Below, piece after piece: positions 37,433-50,658 of a DNA stretch of 64,000 nt. Both the position numbers and the translations under genes were made by a program. The DNA lies in NCBI GenBank assembly GCA_946807835.1, contig OX327701.1, positions 10,317,501 to 10,381,500 of the forward strand. The letters run 5' to 3'. The notes beneath the pieces were generated by a model that worked only from the letters and a program-made list of their open reading frames with translations, was not told the DNA's origin and searched no databases. The DNA is from Ailanthus altissimus. Taxonomy: Eukaryota > Streptophyta > Magnoliopsida > Sapindales > Simaroubaceae. Each line of letters begins with the position of its first letter. Positions within the stretch are counted from its first letter, which is position 1.

Positions 37433-39606
37433 TAATAATAATCACCTTAGGCAAATCTTGTTCGTGTTAAGAAAAAATGGATTATTTATGAATTTTAAAG
37501 AAATGTGCTTTTCTCACAACCAAATTAGTATTTTTGGGATTTGTGATTAGTAATAAGAAAATCCATGTAGATGAGGAGAAGGTGAAAGCTATTCATGAAT
37601 GGTCTACCTATAAAACTATGACTAATATGCAGAGTTTTCATGGCTTAGCTATTTTCTTATCGTAGGTTTGTTAAGAATTTTAGCACCATAGTAGCTCCTA
37701 TAACTGATGTTTGAAGAAGAGAATGTTCAATTGGAATGAATTTGTAGATCAAAGCTTTAAAATGATCAAAGAGAAGCTTTCTACTACACTAATTCTCACA
37801 CTTCTAGATTTTGCCAAGACTTTTAAATTTGAGTGTGATGAAAGTGGAGTAAGTATTGCAGTAGTTCTTTCTCAAGAAAGAAGACCAATTGGCTTTCTTT
37901 TGTAAGAAGCTAAGTCAATCAATTAGAATAAAGTCACGGATCAAAGTTTCAAAATGATCAAAGAAAAGTTTTCCATTGTCTTAATCCTCACACTTCCAAA
38001 TTTTTTCAAGAATTTGGAATTAGAGTGTAACACAAGTAAAGTAGATATTACAGCAATTCTTTCTTAAGAAAGAAGATCAATTGCTTTCTTTAGTGAGATG
38101 CTAAGTGAGTCAAGCCAGAAATGGTTCATATATCAGCAAGAGTTTTATGTGATGTTTAGAGTTCTCAAGATATGGGAGGCTTACCTCTTACCCAAAGAGT
38201 CCATTATCTATACAGCCTATCAATTATTGAGCACTTTTGGAATTAAAAGCATGTGGACTGATGTTATCTAGATGGGCAACCTACCTTGAGAGGTTTAATT
38301 ATGTTATTATGTACAAATATTATTTTTTTGACTGAATAGCTAATGCCTTGAGTTGTCGAGCTAACTTGCTTATTTCTATTGACATTGAAATTCCAATATT
38401 TAAGCAACTCAATGAGTTTTATGACATAGATGAAGATTTAGGGAAATATTAGGATAAATACCTCATGAAATAGCCAATCGGTGACTTTGTAGTCCATGAT
38501 GAATACATATTCAAAGAAATCAACTTTATATTCCCAAGAGTTCTTTGTGTGATAAACTCATTAGGGAAGTGCATTTAGGTGACTTGAGTGGCCATATTAG
38601 GCGTGACAAGATCATTGTAAATTTAAAATAGAGATATATTGGTCTCAATTGAAGAGAGATGCTAGAACGTTCGTACAAAGATGTCAGTTATATCGAAAGA
38701 GTAAAGGATAGATGCAAAATATTGGTTTGTATATGCCTTTAAATGTAACAAATGCACCATGTGATGACTTAATAATGGATTTTGTGCTTGGTAACGCCTA
38801 GGACTTAAAGGGGGAATGATTCTGTTTTTATGCTTGTTGGTCGATTTTCAGGTTTACTTTATTCCTTGTTGTAAGACAACATATGCTCACCATATTGCTA
38901 AGTTTTTCTTTAGGGAGGTGGTGCATTTGCAAGGACAATAAGTTTCTTGCAGCATTTTGGTTGACCTTGTAGAAGAGATTTGGGATTGAGTTGAAATTCT
39001 CAAGCATAAGGCATCCCCAAACTGATGGCGAAGTCGAGATGGTGAATAAGTCATTGGGCAATCTGATGCAGTGAATTTCAAGAGACAAAACAGGGCAATA
39101 GGATTTTACATTAGCTCAAGCTAAGTTCGCCTATAATAACTCAATTAACCGTTCAACCGAAAAAAGTCTTTTTGCCATAGTTTAAATCAAGATAACTAAG
39201 CATGTTGTAGACTTGGTTAAACTCCCTTCAAATACAACATTCCAAGCTTCCTTTACCTTGGTCGAGAGTTACACGAAGATATTTCAAGAGGTGCGTGATG
39301 CATTGGAAAACAAAAACCAAAAGTACAAGCAAGTTTTGGACAAGTGTAAGAGACCCCAAAAGTTTGAAATGGATGACTAAGTTCTAGTTTATTTATACAA
39401 AGAGAAGGTGTCAATTGGTGTTCATGGGAGAAAAGATATAGCCTTTACCAAATTTTAAAGAAGATAAATAATAATGCTTCTATTGTCAATCTTTCAACGA
39501 ACATTGGCATTTTCAAAACATTTAATTTTGCGGACTTATCACCTTTTTATTCGAAGGAAAACCTTTACGATCACTCAAGGACGAATTTTCTACAATTGGA
39601 GAATAA
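37433..39606 (+). pseudogene. Ty3/gypsy pol remnant (RT to integrase)
   Basis: Recognisable in order: the RT C-terminal part (CAFLTTKLVFLG-type wording, positions 37490-37560, followed by a VDEEKVKAI-like segment), RNase H (frame 37711-37905 with ECDESGVSIAVVLSQE), the HHC2C zinc finger region (38560-38700), integrase core (38760-39100, QTDG word near 39020), and a C-terminal tail near 39590 (HSRTNF). RT N-terminal half, protease and gag are absent. Several frameshifts and stops, so not functional. The tail wording is of the chromovirus type, but the clade cannot be fixed. Confidence 0.8.
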
Positions 39607-40060
39607 TGATGAGGGACATTACAATCAAACCATTGCATTGTTAAAAGAAATTAAGATAAACCTAATTTATTAGAACTAGCCCATGTGATGTGAAACCTAA
39701 GAAGAAAATAAAAAGTTTATTTTGGTAGCTTGCAATTGCATTTATCATAATAGTTGTATTTACTACTGAATTTATTTTATCCGACAATAGTTATAATTTT
39801 GAAAGTCTTAGTTTGTATTAATTGTTGCACTTTAAAAAGTTGTAATAAATGTTAAGTATTTCAAGTGATCTCTATTAATACCATGAGGGATGAGAAAGAA
39901 ATAATAACATATAATTCTAAAAATTCTTGTCTTAAATTGGTTATTTAACAAATTCTAATTGACATTTGTTGAACGATATCAACATATTTATGTCTTTGTA
40001 AAAAATATTACGAGCCCATCAACGTTTGTTCTACGTCAAGATCCAAGGCTATTCTTAATG
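39607..40060 (+). mobile_element. Possible gypsy 3' LTR remnant
   Basis: AT-rich stretch immediately after the gypsy pol end, beginning TGATGAGGGACATTAC. No second copy in the window and no target duplication was found, so the right border (placed near the CAAGATCCAAGG word) is a guess. Confidence 0.3.
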
Positions 40061-41046
40061 GACACACAAGCTTCTTGCCACCAAGTACCCAATAGGAATA
40101 TATGCATAAGTTTTGTTCATCCATTCCAAGCTATATCAAAAGGTATTGGAATTGGTATATGACAATGGAAGAGGGGCCAGAGGTCCAGTCATGTGTGCTC
40201 TTTTACCTGATGGAGGTCCTACAGGCTGCCATTTTGATTAGACTCATTTTTGAGTTTTGACTTAGCTCTTCATGACCCGACTTTTTTTTTTTCTAGAAAA
40301 TCGAAGCCTATATATATAATATATATATATATGTAAAGAATCCAACTCAACTGTATACCATCATTGATGAAAATGTGATAAAAAAGTTCAGAACACCTTG
40401 AAAAATAAAGAGAGAATTGAACTCTTATTTACTCGACTTGCAGCTAATTGTAAACTTTCTATACTAAACATTAGTTGACATTGAGCTTATTTGTCATCGA
40501 AATAAGTGACTTTCACAATACTTCAGATTAGGATCCAAAATGGTCAATAAGATTACACCAATGTTAAAGTTTTATGAAAAATAATTAGTCTAATACTAAT
40601 CATGGTAAATTTCTAAAACCTACCCTACCTTCTGGTTGGAAAACTAAAAGAAAATTATGTAGTCTTCAAAATTATTTGAAACCTTCTTTGAACTTAAGTT
40701 CATTAAAAACACATATTGAGATTCATCAAAAGTCTTCTTCTAATTTGCCAAAAAACCTCTCACACAAGGGAGTTCTGATGAATTTTACAACTGGATGGAA
40801 CTCCAATTGACACCACGCTTTAAGGGAGGTTAAATTAAATTGCCCAAACAATTATAGTCTTGAGAGATTTAAATCTAAAGCGCTGGAACAATTAAAACAA
40901 AGAATAATCAACAATTATTACCAGTTAAAATTCTCTACAAACATACAAAACTTTTAAGTTCACATATGCAAATTCTTTATGCATGCCATCCAACCTTCAT
41001 TTTCCTTTTTCATGTAAAAAAAAAAAGGATTGAATTAAATACCTAT
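40061..41046. other. Intergenic, no gene recognised
   Basis: AT-rich sequence with a T11 run and a short (TA)n tract near 40310-40335. The segment 40100-40260 is less AT-rich and might be a decayed gene fragment, but no protein was recognised in any frame. Confidence 0.5.
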
Positions 41047-42210
41047 TAGGAATGGTAGCGAATCAAGCTTTGAGACGTATATCCTTAAACTTATATCTGT
41101 GTCCATTTAAAAAAATATCAAATTCTTTTTAAATTCATTACAAATTTAAATTTTTATTATTAAACTCGCTCTAGTGAACATATTATCAAACTCGCAACGG
41201 GTTATTCGTGAATATTAAATGAATTATAAATTAATATAATAAAAATATAAAATTACAACATTAATTTTAAAAAAAATTCATAAATATAATAATTAATCAT
41301 ATCACAAATTTAAATTCAATAAGTCTTCCTATCAAAGTTAAACTCATTTTCAAGTTAAAAGTAATAAAAGCAACTCATAAATTGTTAACACAAATATTAA
41401 ACAATATAATTACAAAACAGGCTAATTAAATAAAAATAATTTTTCTTAAATTTGATTCAAAATTTAAGAACACATCTTATAAAATAAATTTATATTAACA
41501 TATTATAATTGTAAGAAAAGCCAATTAATCAATCCACTAACATATTCAACATTAAAAGAGTAAAATATTAAAAAAAATGACAATTAAAATCTATCATGTA
41601 AAAAAAATAGATTGAATTAAATACCTACTAAGAATGGTAGCAAATCAAGCTTGAGACGTATATCCCTAAAACTTACATCTGTTTTCATTTAAAAAAAAAT
41701 CAAATTCTTTTTAAATTCATTGTAAATTTAAATTTTTATTATTAAACTCGCTCTAGCAAACATATTATCAAACAAATAAAAAAATTAAAGAAAATAATTA
41801 TCAATTTCCTATGAAGAAAATAAACAAATAAAATTAATCAATCTGTCTTAAAATATTCATATTATTTATTTAAATAATGTAATTCTAATGAGAGAAAAAT
41901 TAAAATATCATTTAAAAATTAAAAAAATATTTAAAGAACGTAACTTTGTAAGAATAACAAATTAAAAATGACAAAACTACAAATCCACGTTTGGCCTTCT
42001 TAATTAAAAAAAAAAATTAAAAATGTAAATATTCACAAATATATATTAAGGTATCTGCAAATATTTCATTACATCTGTATCCACCCGAACACATTGCAAG
42101 TTTTAATTTTTTATATTAAACTCATTCCAAATTCGATTTAAGCATCATCAAATCCTTCCGAGACGGATTCTATTGGGTTTGCAGATTTATTAGTCATTTT
42201 GCCATCTCTA
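41047..42210. mobile_element. hAT-like non-autonomous DNA element with a duplicated left end
   Basis: Ends TAGGAATGGTAGC (left) and, reversed, TAGAGATGGCAAA (right), close to the TAGGGATGGCAA termini common in plant hAT elements. Flanks ATACCTAT (41039-41046) and GTACCTAT (42211-42218) are an 8-bp target duplication with one mismatch, the size expected for hAT. No transposase frame. A second copy of the left end, including about 35 bp of outside flank, lies inside the element at about 41593-41775. Confidence 0.65.
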
Positions 42211-42544
42211 GTACCTATGTTTCTCCTTTTTTTGGAAGATGAAGTGCTTCTTTACAAGCTCGATACTGCAAAACTGCAAAACATTACATGTAGAATAAAA
42301 CCATGAAAAAGTCCTAGCAGAATTGTACATGACGTCAGGATCATCAACATAGTTGGAATCTCACACTTCATTGTTAAGGGGTCTTCGGTTTCATCATATC
42401 ACAGCCTAAAGCATCCACATCATCTAGTTTTATCAGTGCCACATTTCTCAAAAACAGGCATTCTCTTGTCATGTGTCTATGTGCATACATATACCTAGCT
42501 ACTTTGACCCCTCACTTTTTCTACCTAGGGAGCACGATTTCCTA

Positions 42545-45500
42545 TCAAGGAAATAAATCCTGAATATCAAGGATGTCAGCAAGCACACCAGCTGCAGTTG
42601 TATCATTCCCAGCTCCAGCTCCTTGAATAACTAATGGTTGTTCACTATAGCACCGACTATATATCTCCAACTGCAATTGCAAAAGGGAAATAAAATGTCA
42701 GTGTTCTACTTAATAGATTAAGGAGATATTTTACCATGACCAGATTAAGAATGGAGGGCATAAGCCTAGTAAACAGACTGCAAAGGATATTGATGAAATT
42801 CTCAACCATCATGGACGCATTAAATATACACAGCATCTTATGATATTTGAAACTATATTTTTCAAATGGGCTAATGATCAAATGCAATAAAGAGAATGAA
42901 ATCACGTTTCCTATGCCACTGTTATATGAAGTTGAGAGCAGTGGTTTCAGTTCCTCTATATAGACCATAATATGAACAGCAGTACATCAATGGTATGTGT
43001 CGATACACAGATTCTGTACTTGCCACATAATGTCAAATATGCTAGGCAAAAATCAAGTTCTTTTCTTTCATGGATATGCCTCATTTGCCATAAATTTAAA
43101 AAAATAGTAATTTATGTTGGGTAGTTCTAATATATAGTCACTCTTTCAATGCTTGGAAAACTGAAAACCTTTACTTCTTATTTCTCCGTCTGATTATATT
43201 ACCTCATTTAGACTGAATAATTCATTGGCTACTTGGTGAATCCCACTCCATACATTTTACTTGCTTCTCACCAAATACCTCAAACATTTTCTCATCCGCC
43301 CTTAGGCATTATCTCAAGTGGCAAAAGGACAGGATGGAATAGGGTTACTTTCCTATGATTTTTACCACTAAAAAGCAGATTCTAAAACAGAACTGGAAAA
43401 AGGAAAATCCATCCTAGTTTCTTCCTTACTCAGCTAAGCTTCTGAATTGAATCTTTCACTCTTTCTATGCAACAGAAAAGCAATTTCTTCATTTTTGATA
43501 CACTTCTAGCACATTAAAAACCTCCTATCTCAGATTAAACTTGCAAAGGATTTCCATGTTTTTCCTTTCAAACTCTTTTAAGCTGAAAAAAAAAGGCACT
43601 CACCACATTGTCACTTCCTCTCAACCTTCCCAAAGGAGAACTCTTGGGAAGTTCTTGAATGCCAACAACACACCTGGCAAGAAAGCAATAAGCTAATATC
43701 ATAGAAATGAATTCATTGTTAGACAAATTAACCAAAAAATTTTGGATGCTCTTGAATGCCAACATGTAAACCAATGTGGCAAACATTTACACTGGCCCAC
43801 GTGAGTATGCAAAATACAGTATTTAACCAAATGATTCTTCCACAGGACCAAAAACTAATCCCAATGGATTTACCAAAGAACTTGATTCTAGCACCTTGTC
43901 AGAAAAATCCAACCCAGAAAATTCCAAGTGATTAATCAATTCCAACTAAACTATAATGGCAAAACCTGATAAGATATCTTACTGATATACTAAGAACTAG
44001 TGCAGAATAGAGACAAAGCCATATCAAAGAAAAATACTATACAAGGCAAGTGGAGAAACTCTTGATTATTCAAGAGTCAACCTGATCATAGCTGATAAAA
44101 TTCCATTTAATCTAAAATAAATTTTCCTACCTATTTCAGATCATCGTAGATCATTATCATAAGGAAAAGGGCAGTCATACCCATTGGTTTTGAAAATACC
44201 CAGCAAGACCCCCAGCCTAAGTAGATTCCATTTGTTTGGAGGGACAAAGGGGTATGTTGGTACAACCATCTAGTTAGATATTTAGAATCAAATGTAGTGA
44301 CACATGACAAAACCCAATAATTTTAATGAAAAAATAAGAAAATAATAAAAAAATAAGTGAAATTGACTTAAAAAGCAGATCGTCATTAATTAACACACCA
44401 GCACCGCCTTTGTCTCCGACAACAACTCCGGTGAGCTTGGAGGGAACCACACCATCAGACTCAAAATATTTAGATCTACACAATGGTGTGATCAGAATTT
44501 CATAACGAGCGATGGAAAACCACCAAAGAGTGGTGTCAATCGCTGCAGAAAGCTGAGGAGTCGCATTACCTCCCATCAACATCGACATTTTCAAATCTAT
44601 ATAAAAGAGGCATCACAGCTCCTTATCGTGTCACCGCGTTTGATGCCACGCATAGTTGTTTTTGGTTGCTCCTTTCAAAATTATGCCCACACATTCTCAT
44701 AGATTCAACAATTTTGAGTTCGATGGTGTAGTTTATGTCCCTTCGAGCTCATTGGCACCGTCATAGACAAGGAGAATAGCAACAATGATAGTGACGGAAC
44801 AACAAATGGCCAACAATCTGGTTTGGTTTATTAATTAGTTTTTTTCCATAAGTATTAATATTTATTATATGAACAAATAAATAAATAACAATATTATCGA
44901 AATATATTTTATAAAATACTATATTATAAACATTAAAAACATATAATACAAAAGTATAACACATTAATATAAATTTTCAATTTATTTCATGGTATAAAAT
45001 AAAAATTATATTAATTTCAACATCAATATAAAATGTATAAATATAATTATATTTATTTGATTTAATTTATTACATTGTATATATATATATATGTGTGTGT
45101 GTGTGTTCTTGATTGTGCCATGTGTCATTAATAAACTTTGAAATCAACACTTTGGTTGGGGTTATGCAATAATTGTAACAAGTTGAATTTCCATCCAAAC
45201 AAATGGAAACTACTAACGATATGGATTTTCGTTGGGTATTTTAAAACCAAGGGGATATGACTGTATATTAGGCCATACTTTAGGGGTGAGATTGTCCTTT
45301 TACCTTATCATAATTAATAGTAACTAAATTACTTAATAACTTTTTCTTCCGTATTGAATTATTGATCTGCCAACTTCAAAAATTGGATCTCAAGCTAGTA
45401 ACTAGAAATTACATAAAAATATATATATATATATGTTAACTCAAATGTTACTATTAGTATGATCATTTTTATAATTTCTCCAGTTTCAAGTTTCATGTAT

Positions 45501-48500
45501 CCACCTCAACAACACTGAGGCTTACAACACAAGTGAACATGATTAAAATTTACCAAATTTTTTATAACTTCATAACTGTTAAAGAAAAGAGAAAGTGACT
45601 GGACTCTCAATGTACTGTAGGTGTGCGTCCGGTGGTGCCGAGGTTTATTGCTAGACTGTCTTAATGCATATTTGATAAAATTTTGTAAAGAATGGTAAGA
45701 ATACCTTGAACCCTCGATCATACAGACATAACGGAGCACATTCCCATTAAGAGAAGCCTTACTAACTCTCTCCTTGATATCAGTATCTAGCAATGGAAGC
45801 CCTTTGCTCAAGAAGTCCTCCACGGACATCACATTGGATCCCATTTCTTCAGGGTACAGACTTTCAATCTATGAAACAGAAATAAGTATTACAAAAATTC
45901 AGAAGTAGAAGTAAGACTAGGTCTTGGATAACTTAAGATTTGCCAGCCATAAAGAGTATAAAACTATGCATAGTCATGATCACATCATAAGATTTATTTA
46001 ATAAAGGAGAATAAATAAACAAATAACTGTAAGTACTTTGATGCTGTCCATGTTGATTCGCTTTCCAAGAAGTCGAGCAAGGATCAAAGCCTGTTTTAAC
46101 ATCAAGAAAGAACAATTAATGACAAGTATAATACATGAATTCATGTTTAGCCAATTTATCTGTTATTCTGTATTCTGATTGAAAAAATGAATTGCTTGAC
46201 AAGCCTGACATAGCAGATCTAAGAGACTGTAATATAACTATTTCATCACATCACAGTCAGTTATTACTACATTCCAAACAATATATTCAATAAACCTTAG
46301 GAAAAAGCAAGTTATAGTAGATGGATAGCATCAGTAAGATTAGTCAAGATATACCAACATATTTACAACAACCCAAAAAAGGCTTTTTTAGGGAGTCAAT
46401 ATGCTGCATATCACAAAATGGATACTTTAATGACTAATTGCACATATCTTCTGAGAAATAAACAAATTCTTTTGCCCGTTGTAACATTGCAGGATCAAAT
46501 TATCTTATAACGAATGTTTCATTCACAAGGGCATAGAAAACTAGATACAGAGATCATTCATTTGTACACTATATATGATCATAATACATTGGTGATCATA
46601 AGATTATCTGACAGATGGTAAACATTTTATATCTAGTTTCATAAGAGCTTAAAGCATGGGGGCTTAAAATAGCATAAACATAACTAATCAATAATATTGG
46701 GAACATAAATATCCAAACCTTCCTAGCAACATCCATCCCACTGAGGTCATCACGTGGATCTGCATTAATAAGATTAATTAAAACACTAAATTGATACAAG
46801 CTCTACTTGTAATATTTAAAAGTATCAAAAAGCTAAAAATAAACCCATTAAATAAGAAGACAGTGATACTTTCATAGTAAGTAGTAAGGAGCAAAACAAC
46901 AATTTCTTTTCCTTTCAAGCCAGTTCCCTCAAGCGAGGAGTTTGTATAATTGTTTTAACTTCTCAAGGACAGAAGAATTTGCTAATAGAATAATACCAAT
47001 GAGACTCAGCACAATGTATAGATTATTACTAAAAAACAGGTTAGTAGTCTAGCCGAACTACTCATTTGAGTTTAGTTTAAAGAATTAAAGATCAATTTCT
47101 ATTATATGGGACAAATGATATCAGTCCTTACTAAAAGCTACAAATCTATCTTATTAAACAAATTAATAATCAAAACTCTGCACTTTATTAAATAGAATCA
47201 CGTGCAATTATAAAAACATGAGCATGTATCAAAGTTCATGCTTTGGTCCCATTTGCATCATTATTTGACATCACGGAGTTCAGAGTCCATAAAATATAAT
47301 TAAAGACAAATTGAATCTTATTACCATATTTATTTATTTATTTTTCCTTTTTTACAAGAAAAAGAAAAATTCATCAATGTGTAAAAAGTACAAGGTGGAC
47401 CAGATGTCCAGTGGAGAGCCATAAGCAAGTTTACAAAGGAACACAACCTATAAAATGTGATGCATATTCATCTAACTAGCCACCAAAAAAGATTCCAGCT
47501 CCTGCAACTAAAACTCCCCAAAGTTAGATGGCTTTATGAAACTTACCAAGAATATCAGCAAATTTAACCAGGTTATCACTGTGTTTTAATTATCTAAACC
47601 AAGTCACAGAACTTCCTTTTATTAGTTTCCGAATCACTAGTCAATTGTTAACAACGCTCAGAAGCAACAATGATTTATGCACGAATATTTGGAAAAAATA
47701 CGTCAGCGAAAAACGAAATTCCACCTAACCTAAAAATAATCTGAACTAAATCTTTTAAATGCTTTGATTACTCTCATTTTTTTTATTAAGAGTGGAAAGC
47801 ATTTGTATAGAAATTAGTATACATGCACAAACATGCTTAGACAAAGCAACAGAATAAACTCACCAGAAAGTTATGATTTACTGCAAATATATAAATTAAA
47901 ATCACACTAAAACCTGGCTCCGTGTATCCCAGACTTTTAGCAGCTTTAACAACTTGGCTCAGTGACTTCCCATCTTCAACCTCGCTCATTACATACCCCA
48001 GTGTACCTACAACAAGCATATTATGCAAATGATAGCGAATATTCACATATGATTTATGGTTGCACAGAAATACAAGCATATAGCCAAGGAAGAATGAATG
48101 TTTGAATAAAATTAATACCACTCAGACTTCCAATTATACAATGGACAGGGTCTCCTGATGAAAGGATGCGATTTAAGGATACTATGACAGGAAGGCCAGC
48201 GCCCACCTGTGAAGAAAGAAACATTAAATAAGTGAAATGTTAAAGACACTTGACCTATGATTTCCATATCTTAGAGAAAACAGAATCAATATTCCTGGTC
48301 ATATTACAAAAGGAATTTTATTTCGCTGCCAGCAAAGCTTATGAAGAAAGCATACATTTTCAGCATATCTAATACCATGGACAACTAATGAAATTACAAT
48401 TCTAATCACAAACTCTTCAAAGGGCGGGGGGTGGGGAATGAAAGAATAGAAGAGGATACAAGGTTTTAGGCCATGAAAGATCTCATAATGCTTAACAGGT

Positions 48501-50658
48501 AACCATTAGACATGGGGGAAAGGAAATAATCTTCCTAAGATGCCTAAAAGGTTAATAGAAACTAAAAAAATATCTAGAAGAATCACGAGTATAATCAATT
48601 ATCCAAATTTAAAACAATATATACTTTTCCCATCTCACAATAAGAAACTTATGATGGTTTTTCCATTCAAATGACTTTTGATAGCAATGTCCCTCAAACT
48701 ACATAATGATCTTTCCATCTTCTTTTAAAAGCTCAAGTTTGAGAGTATAAGGAACTAAATCAATTATCCAAATCAGGCCCAAAGCTTGATTCTAGAAATG
48801 GAATTCTACTACATTAGAACAGCACATTTCACAAGCTTGAGAGTATAAGGAACTAAACTGCAAATCCCAAGCCTAAGCATTGCCTGATATAAAATGATTT
48901 TGCATCTTTAAGAAAAATATATTTACTTACGGTTGATTCATTCCGAAGGCAGCGTGGATGTGAGACCAATTTATCGTAATCCTCCTACATGATAGAGTAG
49001 CATAAGATTTTAAAGACATTTTACATGAAAGAGCAACATCTTACTAAGCATGAATGGTTGACAGAGCAATATGGTAAATAAAGATATGGCAAATAGGAAT
49101 GATTTTCCCACAATAGATTATTCATAGATGCTCTTCCAATTGCATTTCATAAATGTAATAAATGATTTACAGAGGAAAAAACATCAATAGATGAACTGCA
49201 AAAGGATTAAAATCATGTTCAAGTGCAACAAGAACATTTCTTTATTTATTTGAAATTTTTATAATATTTAACACCAAGAACAACTCACTTAAAACGGTAA
49301 AAGTTATAAAAAAAAAAAAAGAAGGAACACTGAGGTTATATGACCTAGACCAATTGGCCACAATGTGGGTTCGATCCACTTCTTCCGTCAAAAGTCATGA
49401 CATTGAATCATTTAGTAACTGCATGAAATGCCACTATCTCTACAATCAACTCTCTTAATGGTTAGTCACAGGATATCCATTTATGTTGATGAAGTTACAC
49501 ATAAGATAGTATGCATAAACAAAAAAATATGCAGTCGCAGGATTAGCATACATTTCCAAATGTTTTCTATCACAAACTAATAAGAATGCCTTCTAGAGTT
49601 ATTACCATTGTAGATGTAAGAGGCTTCTTATTTGCCAAGATAATGCAACAACCCAAATCAACTGCTTGAGTTAATACTCTGACAGTCTCAGAACTGGCAG
49701 AGCAATCAACAATGGCCAAACCTGCGAGAACATTAAACAAAATACCAAGCTCTAAATGATGGTGTTATGAAGCAAATGAATCAAAAGATTCCCTAAATTC
49801 TGTTGACAAATATGAAACTTTCTTTCTTGAAGGATCTATTAATCAGTGCTCAAAGCATAATATAACTTGTAAGACAAAAAGTTTTAACAAATATGCATGA
49901 TGGTAACATAGTAAATATCACAAACCTGTTGATTTACCCAGAATAGATGCAATTTCTATAACTTTTCCTCTCAACTCTGAGTCGACAAACACTTGGCACT
50001 CACCTTATTGAAGAAATAACCAAAAAGGGGAAGAAAAAAAAAAGCATGAGAAATGAACAAAATAGTAATCGATTCTCATAACTAGAGAAACAATAATAGG
50101 ATTACCTAAACCACAAAGTATTGAGAGAGAAGAACGATCTGACTTGACCCGGCAAATTTCTAATAAGAAGTTATCATTTAACTCCCTTGTCAACACATCC
50201 GAGGCAACAACCAATGACTTACTGTCGGATACTCCCACCACTCGTAAATGGACTCCCTGCCACACAAACAACAAACATGGAACTGATAACAAAGCTATTG
50301 CATTGGCAGTGCTTAACTAACTATTAAATATTGAGTTTACAGTACAAGTTATTATACAGTAAACATTTACCATCAAAGTCCAGTAGTTTGAATTCCCATT
50401 AACAGGATCACCCACAAGAAAATAGATGAATTTAATTATAGGAAGAATTCAAAAATTAGTAAAAAAAAAGAAAGAAAATTATTCGTCAGCCATAAATCAA
50501 ATGGATGGCTTCTCATTTTATTTTTCTGAAAATTGGAGAGAAAAAATAGGTACCAGTTTGGCATGAAGGGACCGGCAGGAGACAATGTGTTGGAGAAGGT
50601 GGCGTCCAACACCACCACATCCCATGAGAATCAGAGGGATACTCTTCATCGTAGCCAT
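42545..50658 (-). CDS. Monofunctional homoserine dehydrogenase, complete 12-exon gene
   Basis: NAD(P)-dependent reduction of aspartate semialdehyde to homoserine, the branch point to threonine, isoleucine and methionine. Exons in coding order: 50658-50554, 50256-50106, 50003-49926, 49721-49606, 48984-48931, 48206-48119, 48006-47914, 46759-46719, 46090-46037, 45868-45705, 43673-43604, 42670-42545. All introns are GT-AG and the sum is 1140 nt: 379 residues plus TGA. Seen: Rossmann GCGGVG (13-18), NKKP (142-145), GTLGY (198-202), the family signature at 220-242 (A-x3-GYT-x2-DP-x2-DL-x-G-x-D-x3-K, complete; K242 is the probable catalytic lysine), and [12 protein letters not shown] (355-366). No aspartokinase or ACT domain, unlike the bifunctional plastid enzymes, and no clear transit peptide. 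Start: ATG at 50658; ATG at 50649 fits family length equally well, and the frame stays open to an ATG at 50775. Intron 10 (2031 nt) holds a transposon. Confidence 0.93.
44163..45304. mobile_element. Mutator-like element (Pack-MULE type) in homoserine dehydrogenase intron 10
   Basis: A 1142-bp element with a perfect 9-bp target duplication TTATCATAA (44154-44162 and 45305-45313), diagnostic of Mutator-like elements. The long terminal inverted repeats can be followed for 80-130 bp: GGAAAAGG...CAGTCATACCC on the left against GGTAAAAGG...CAGTCATATCCCC on the reversed right end, then TTCCATTTGTTTGGA in both. The left repeat has lost about 35 bp. The middle is of higher complexity than the surrounding intron and contains an open frame, but no transposase. 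Confidence 0.85.
44274..44594 (-). pseudogene. Probable captured gene fragment inside the MULE
   Basis: An open frame of 106 codons, same strand as the host gene. The first ~70 residues have ordinary protein-like composition (words [34 protein letters not shown]); the rest becomes hydrophobic and low-complexity, as expected when reading past an exon into intron or filler. I do not recognise the source gene. GC content here is visibly higher than in neighbouring intron sequence, supporting capture of a host exon. It is not part of the homoserine dehydrogenase reading frame. Confidence 0.4.

Noticed and set aside
39959..40162. 67-codon frame after the gypsy remnant
   Set aside because: No recognisable domain and it spans the presumed end of gypsy sequence; treated as intergenic.
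45070..45110. (TA)n(TG)n microsatellite near the MULE right end; other TA and TAT tracts at 34340-34400 and 40310-40335
   Set aside because: Ordinary simple repeats in AT-rich plant DNA; no evidence of function.
45506..45844. 112-codon open frame
   Set aside because: Its first half is exon 10 of homoserine dehydrogenase and the rest is read-through into intron 10; not a separate gene.
47330..47460. Possible SINE or LINE tail in intron 7 of homoserine dehydrogenase
   Set aside because: T-rich and A-rich runs resemble a retroposon end, but I found no target duplication and no promoter boxes.
48421..48437. G-rich run GGGCGGGGGGTGGGG in intron 5
   Set aside because: Only three G runs, so it does not meet the usual four-run quadruplex pattern unless two tetrads are allowed. 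No further support.
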